DNA from: an uncultured Lachnospiraceae bacterium | GTDB lineage: Bacteria > Bacillota > Clostridia > Lachnospirales > Lachnospiraceae | Direction of reading: 5' to 3' | Length of the DNA: 16,189 nt | Assembly (NCBI GenBank): GCA_910578845.1 | Contig: CAJTSL010000043.1 | Location: forward strand, 1 to 16,189 | Part shown: positions 13,666 through 16,189 of the stretch, one piece after another | How the letters are laid out: every line of letters begins with the position of its first letter | How positions within the stretch are numbered: the stretch's first letter is position 1 | Notes under the pieces: model-generated | Told to the model about the DNA's origin: nothing | Databases searched by the model: none | What the model saw: only the letters and a program-made list of their open reading frames with translations | Made by a program: the position numbers and the translations under genes

Positions 13666-14853
13666 TCATAATACCTCTCCCAAATCCTTACATAGCCGCT
13701 CTACTGCCAGCCGCTCGCTTGCCCAGCTAGTACAGATGCGTACCGCGCTATGCGTCTGATCAATCCGCTCCTGATAGGAGAAAATATAACTTTCGCCAAG
13801 CTTCTCCAAGGCCGCATCCGGTAGAATAGGGAAAATCTGATTCGTATGGCTCTCCACCAGGAAAGGAACCTTCTTTTGATATAGCACTTCCCTGATTTGT
13901 TCCGCTAACCCGTCCGCATATCTGCCTAACTTCTCGTATAAAGTCTCACCACACACGTTCGCTTCCCATGCGTCTTCTCCACATGAATTTTCTTTACTTA
14001 CACCTTCTTCACATGAGCCTTCTTCGCATGAACCTTCTTTACTTACGTCTTCTCCACATGAACCTTCTTTATTTACGCCTTCTTCACATGAATTTTCTTC
14101 AAACAGTGTCATAAATTGAATTCCTAACAGTCTGCCTTTTGCCAACATCCCCCCATGCTGCTTGATAATATAACGGAAATCCTCCTGTAAAAGCGGATTC
14201 GGAATGACCACTGCCTCTCCGAATAGCGCTCCCACCTTCGTCCCGCCGATATAGAACACATCACACAATCTTGCCAAATCAGCAAGCGACACGTCATTAT
14301 CGTAGGCAGCAAGTCCATAGCCAAGCCTTGCCCCATCCACAAATAAGAATAAACGGTTTCTTCGGCATGCCTGCGAGATCGCTTCCAGTTCAGCCAGACT
14401 GTACAAAGTCCCCAATTCGGTCGGCTGCGACAGATAGACCAGCTTCGGCTGCACTATATGTTCCCTGCTATCATCTTCCATATGCGTATGGTAACATTCC
14501 TCAATCTGCTCTGCTGTCAGTTTTCCATTATCAGACATAATTGCTAATACCTTATGCCCTCCTGCTTCAATTGCCCCTGTCTCATGCACATTAATATGCG
14601 CCGTTTGCGCCGCTATCACACCCTGATGTGTCCGCAACGCCGCGGCAATGACGATAGCGTTCGTCTGCGTGCCGCCAACCAGGAAATGTATGGCAGCCTC
14701 TTTCGCCTGGCACTTCTCTAAAATTAACGCTTTCGCCTGCTCACAATAAGCATCACATCCATATCCGCTTGTCTGTTCTCTGTTCGTCCGGTTAAGGCGC
14801 TCCATAATCTTCTCATGGGCGCCTTCATTATAATCACAATTAAAATATAACAT
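13666..14853 (-). CDS. Threonine aldolase/beta-eliminating lyase family PLP enzyme with repeat insertion
   Basis: The 395-residue fold-type I PLP enzyme resembles low-specificity threonine aldolases, which split threonine to glycine and acetaldehyde. Landmarks are FLVGGTQTNAI (57-67), AHINVHETGAIEA (85-97), the PLP-binding Asp173 in FVDGARLGYGL, and the Schiff-base Lys206 in YIGGTKVGALFGEA. RLLGIQFMTLFEE (241-253) should continue into the small domain, but about 50 residues of Cys/Glu/Lys/Gly-rich pentapeptide repeats are inserted (about 252-303) before LYEKLGRYADGLAEQIRE. Normal members are about 340-350 residues. The insertion is in frame and the catalytic residues are intact, so the enzyme may work. 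AAGGAG lies 10 nt before the ATG, and the gene follows the reductase gene by only 20 bp. The exact substrate is uncertain. Confidence 0.88.
   Translation of the reverse strand: MLYFNCDYNEGAHEKIMERLNRTNREQTSGYGCDAYCEQAKALILEKCQAKEAAIHFLVGGTQTNAIVIAAALRTHQGVIAAQTAHINVHETGAIEAGGHKVLAIMSDNGKLTAEQIEECYHTHMEDDSREHIVQPKLVYLSQPTELGTLYSLAELEAISQACRRNRLFLFVDGARLGYGLAAYDNDVSLADLARLCDVFYIGGTKVGALFGEAVVIPNPLLQEDFRYIIKQHGGMLAKGRLLGIQFMTLFEENSCEEGVNKEGSCGEDVSKEGSCEEGSCEEGVSKENSCGEDAWEANVCGETLYEKLGRYADGLAEQIREVLYQKKVPFLVESHTNQIFPILPDAALEKLGESYIFSYQERIDQTHSAVRICTSWASERLAVERLCKDLGEVL
13975..14094 (-). repeat. 15-bp coding minisatellite in the aldolase gene (8 units)
   Basis: Eight contiguous 15-bp units, each starting TTCTTC, TTCTTT or TTCTCC on the plus strand, encode pentapeptides of two kinds: Gly/Asn-Ser-Cys-Glu/Gly-Glu and Gly/Asp-Val-Ser/Asn-Lys-Glu. 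Two more degenerate units follow on the protein's C-terminal side (DAWEA, NVCGE). Adjacent units are very similar, so the array looks recent and copy number may vary between strains. Confidence 0.9.
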
Positions 14854-14873
14854 AGCAGTCCTGCTCCTTGTTC

Positions 14874-15770
14874 TTACTCTATCCTCTCCAAAAACATATC
14901 ATTCACCGGTGTCGCTATCCCATGCTTCTTGCCTAGTTCGCAAATAGTCCCGGCAAAAAGCGCTACTTCCGTTTTCCTCCCCGCCTTGCTATCCTGGCGC
15001 ATGGACGGCTCTCCGTCAGGATTTAGGGTATCAATGATCGCTACCCAATCATCTAAATCTTTCTCCGATAAGTCTACGCCCTCCGCATTCGCCACGAGTA
15101 TCGTCTCACGCATGGCGGCTTTCATTCTTTCCCGTTCTTCTCCCTCTTGTTGGACATCTCTGTATGTCCCTGCACAGAGGGAAACAGTCTGGTTCACACC
15201 TACATTGCAGAGCAGTTTCGCCCACATGGCATGGCGCATATCCTGCGGGCAAGAATAGGCAAATCCTGTCTCATCAAAAAAAGCCTTGACTGCTGCCAGG
15301 TTTTCTTCCCTGCCACCGTCCAAAACGCCAAGCGCCAGCTCTCCTTTATTCTTACAAACCGCGGTATTTCCTTCTTTCATCGCATCCATCTTCTGCGCGA
15401 TACAATGCACGACCTTTTCCATGCCGAATCTTCTTCCCAAATCATCCTCGCTGCGGATACCGTTCAACACCGCGATCAGAATCGTGTCTTCCCCGACTAG
15501 ATGCGCCGTTTCTTCCATAGCCGTCTCTAACGCGCCGTATTTCACTGCATAAAGCAGCAACTGGGCAGGACGTTTTTCCTTCGCTGCGTCACAATACTGG
15601 AAATCACATATTTCCCCGTTAAACGTCAGTTGCTCCTTTTGATACCGCGTGATCCTCTCCTCATCCGCAAGCACACGCACATGCTCTTTTCCCAATTTCC
15701 TGGTAAAAAAATCCGCATACATGACGCCAAGCGCGCCAAGGCCAACGATATCAATACGATTAATTTTCAT
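14874..15770 (-). CDS. Ketopantoate reductase-family NADPH-dependent oxidoreductase (PanE/ApbA family)
   Basis: From the chosen start the protein has 298 residues, usual for 2-dehydropantoate 2-reductases (pantothenate pathway). The N-terminal Rossmann motif is IVGLGALGVMYADFF (8-22). Further family marks are VKYGALETA (76-84), LNGI with Asn103, the catalytic-type Lys185 in MWAKLLCNVGVNQ, and the C-terminal PSMRQDSKAGRKTEV (255-269). The start at 15770 is chosen because GAGGAG lies 6 nt upstream; the frame extends 16 codons further without support. The rest of the pantothenate pathway is absent nearby, and the family has many members of other specificity, so panE is not assigned firmly. It is probably co-transcribed with the aldolase gene that follows 20 bp downstream. 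Confidence 0.88.
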   Translation of the reverse strand: MKINRIDIVGLGALGVMYADFFTRKLGKEHVRVLADEERITRYQKEQLTFNGEICDFQYCDAAKEKRPAQLLLYAVKYGALETAMEETAHLVGEDTILIAVLNGIRSEDDLGRRFGMEKVVHCIAQKMDAMKEGNTAVCKNKGELALGVLDGGREENLAAVKAFFDETGFAYSCPQDMRHAMWAKLLCNVGVNQTVSLCAGTYRDVQQEGEERERMKAAMRETILVANAEGVDLSEKDLDDWVAIIDTLNPDGEPSMRQDSKAGRKTEVALFAGTICELGKKHGIATPVNDMFLERIE

Positions 15771-15871
15771 ATGTAACTCCTCTCTTTCCCGATGACTTAC
15801 CCGTGTCTCATTTATCATCCAGATCTATGGCATAGGAATTCGTGCCAATTTATCCCATCCGCCTCATATAG

Positions 15872-16189
15872 TTATTTTTCCAACATCATCAAGTAGCTGT
15901 CCAGCCTTGCATTCACATAACCCGCAAACAACTTTTGCATTGCACCAAGATCATGTTTTACATGGTATTCATCAAACGCATTATAATAAGAAATCCGGTC
16001 TGCAAATTTAATGTCAATTGGCGGATATCCGGCTTTCATCAATTCCAGATTGACAAGCAGCCTTCCGGTCCTGCCATTCCCGTCAATAAAAGGATGAATC
16101 CCCTCGAATTCAATATGGAACCGTGCGAGCCGGGGAATGATATGATCTGTATTATTCCTATAATCTTCCAACAACTGTTCCATTTTAGG
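15872..16189 (-). CDS. Fic-domain protein, C-terminal part (truncated by window edge)
   Basis: The reading frame is open to the right edge, so only the last 106 residues are seen. The Fic active-site motif HPFIDGNGRTGRLL is complete: the His serves as catalytic base, and the Asn, Gly and Arg residues anchor the ATP phosphates, as in AMP-transferring Fic enzymes. The preceding IPRLARFHIEFEGI matches the family. The tail (YPPIDIKFADRISYYNAFDEYHVKHD) resembles stand-alone or winged-helix Fic proteins (Fic/DOC family) that are common in gut Firmicutes. The N-terminus, where an inhibitory helix or DNA-binding domain may sit, is outside the window, so regulation and target cannot be judged. No antitoxin gene is seen downstream. 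Confidence 0.9.
   Translation of the reverse strand, partial: PKMEQLLEDYRNNTDHIIPRLARFHIEFEGIHPFIDGNGRTGRLLVNLELMKAGYPPIDIKFADRISYYNAFDEYHVKHDLGAMQKLFAGYVNARLDSYLMMLEK

Noticed and set aside
13975..14094. The 15-bp array as a CRISPR
   Set aside because: The units are contiguous without spacers, only 15 bp long, and keep an open reading frame inside an enzyme gene.
15872..16189. Fic protein as part of a toxin-antitoxin module
   Set aside because: The upstream part is outside the window and no small antitoxin gene is seen downstream, so it cannot be claimed.

Overview
The window looks like chromosomal DNA of a low-to-mid GC Firmicute, most probably a Clostridia/Lachnospiraceae gut anaerobe. 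The grounds are the clostridial-type ribosomal proteins, AGGAGG-type ribosome binding sites, near-consensus sigma-A promoters, and the mix of a BlaI/M56 pair, TraX, DUF2752 and a dCache chemoreceptor. The genus is not resolved. No tRNA, rRNA, insertion sequence or CRISPR array was seen.

Positions 1-4170 (minus strand) hold the start of the S10 ribosomal protein operon in canonical order: rpsJ, rplC, rplD, rplW, rplB, rpsS, rplV and the first codons of rpsC. It has a good promoter with an A/T-rich upstream tract and a leader of about 225 nt that folds on paper into a multi-helix structure, a candidate autoregulatory ribosomal leader. Two spacers inside the operon are unusually long (about 135-140 bp), and one carries a strong hairpin.

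Positions 4234-7413 (minus) hold a LacI-family repressor with a perfect-consensus promoter and nearby palindromes, preceded by a methyl-accepting chemotaxis receptor. A divergent plus-strand gene (7662-8555) encodes an RlmI-like SAM-dependent methyltransferase. Positions 8573-10466 (minus) form a probable three-gene membrane-protein operon: TraX family, DUF2752, and a protein with a FUS-like Tyr/Gln/Gly repeat region plus two membrane helices.

Positions 10467-13398 are the most interesting part. A BlaI/MecI-type repressor is followed by an M56 (BlaR1-type) membrane metalloprotease. Its extracellular C-terminus is not a penicillin-binding sensor but resembles a degenerate LytR-CpsA-Psr (LCP) domain. 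Upstream lies a perfect 16-bp inverted repeat. Each arm is itself a BlaI-like dyad and overlaps the -35 box of one of two tandem promoters. I infer a proteolytic signalling switch that may sense a cell-wall polymer or its lipid-linked precursor instead of a beta-lactam.

Positions 13382-16189 (minus) hold a Fic-domain protein (cut by the window edge), a ketopantoate reductase-family enzyme, a threonine-aldolase-family PLP enzyme carrying a Cys/Glu-rich 15-bp minisatellite insert, and a decayed fragment of a major-facilitator transporter that runs into the 3' end of the M56 gene.
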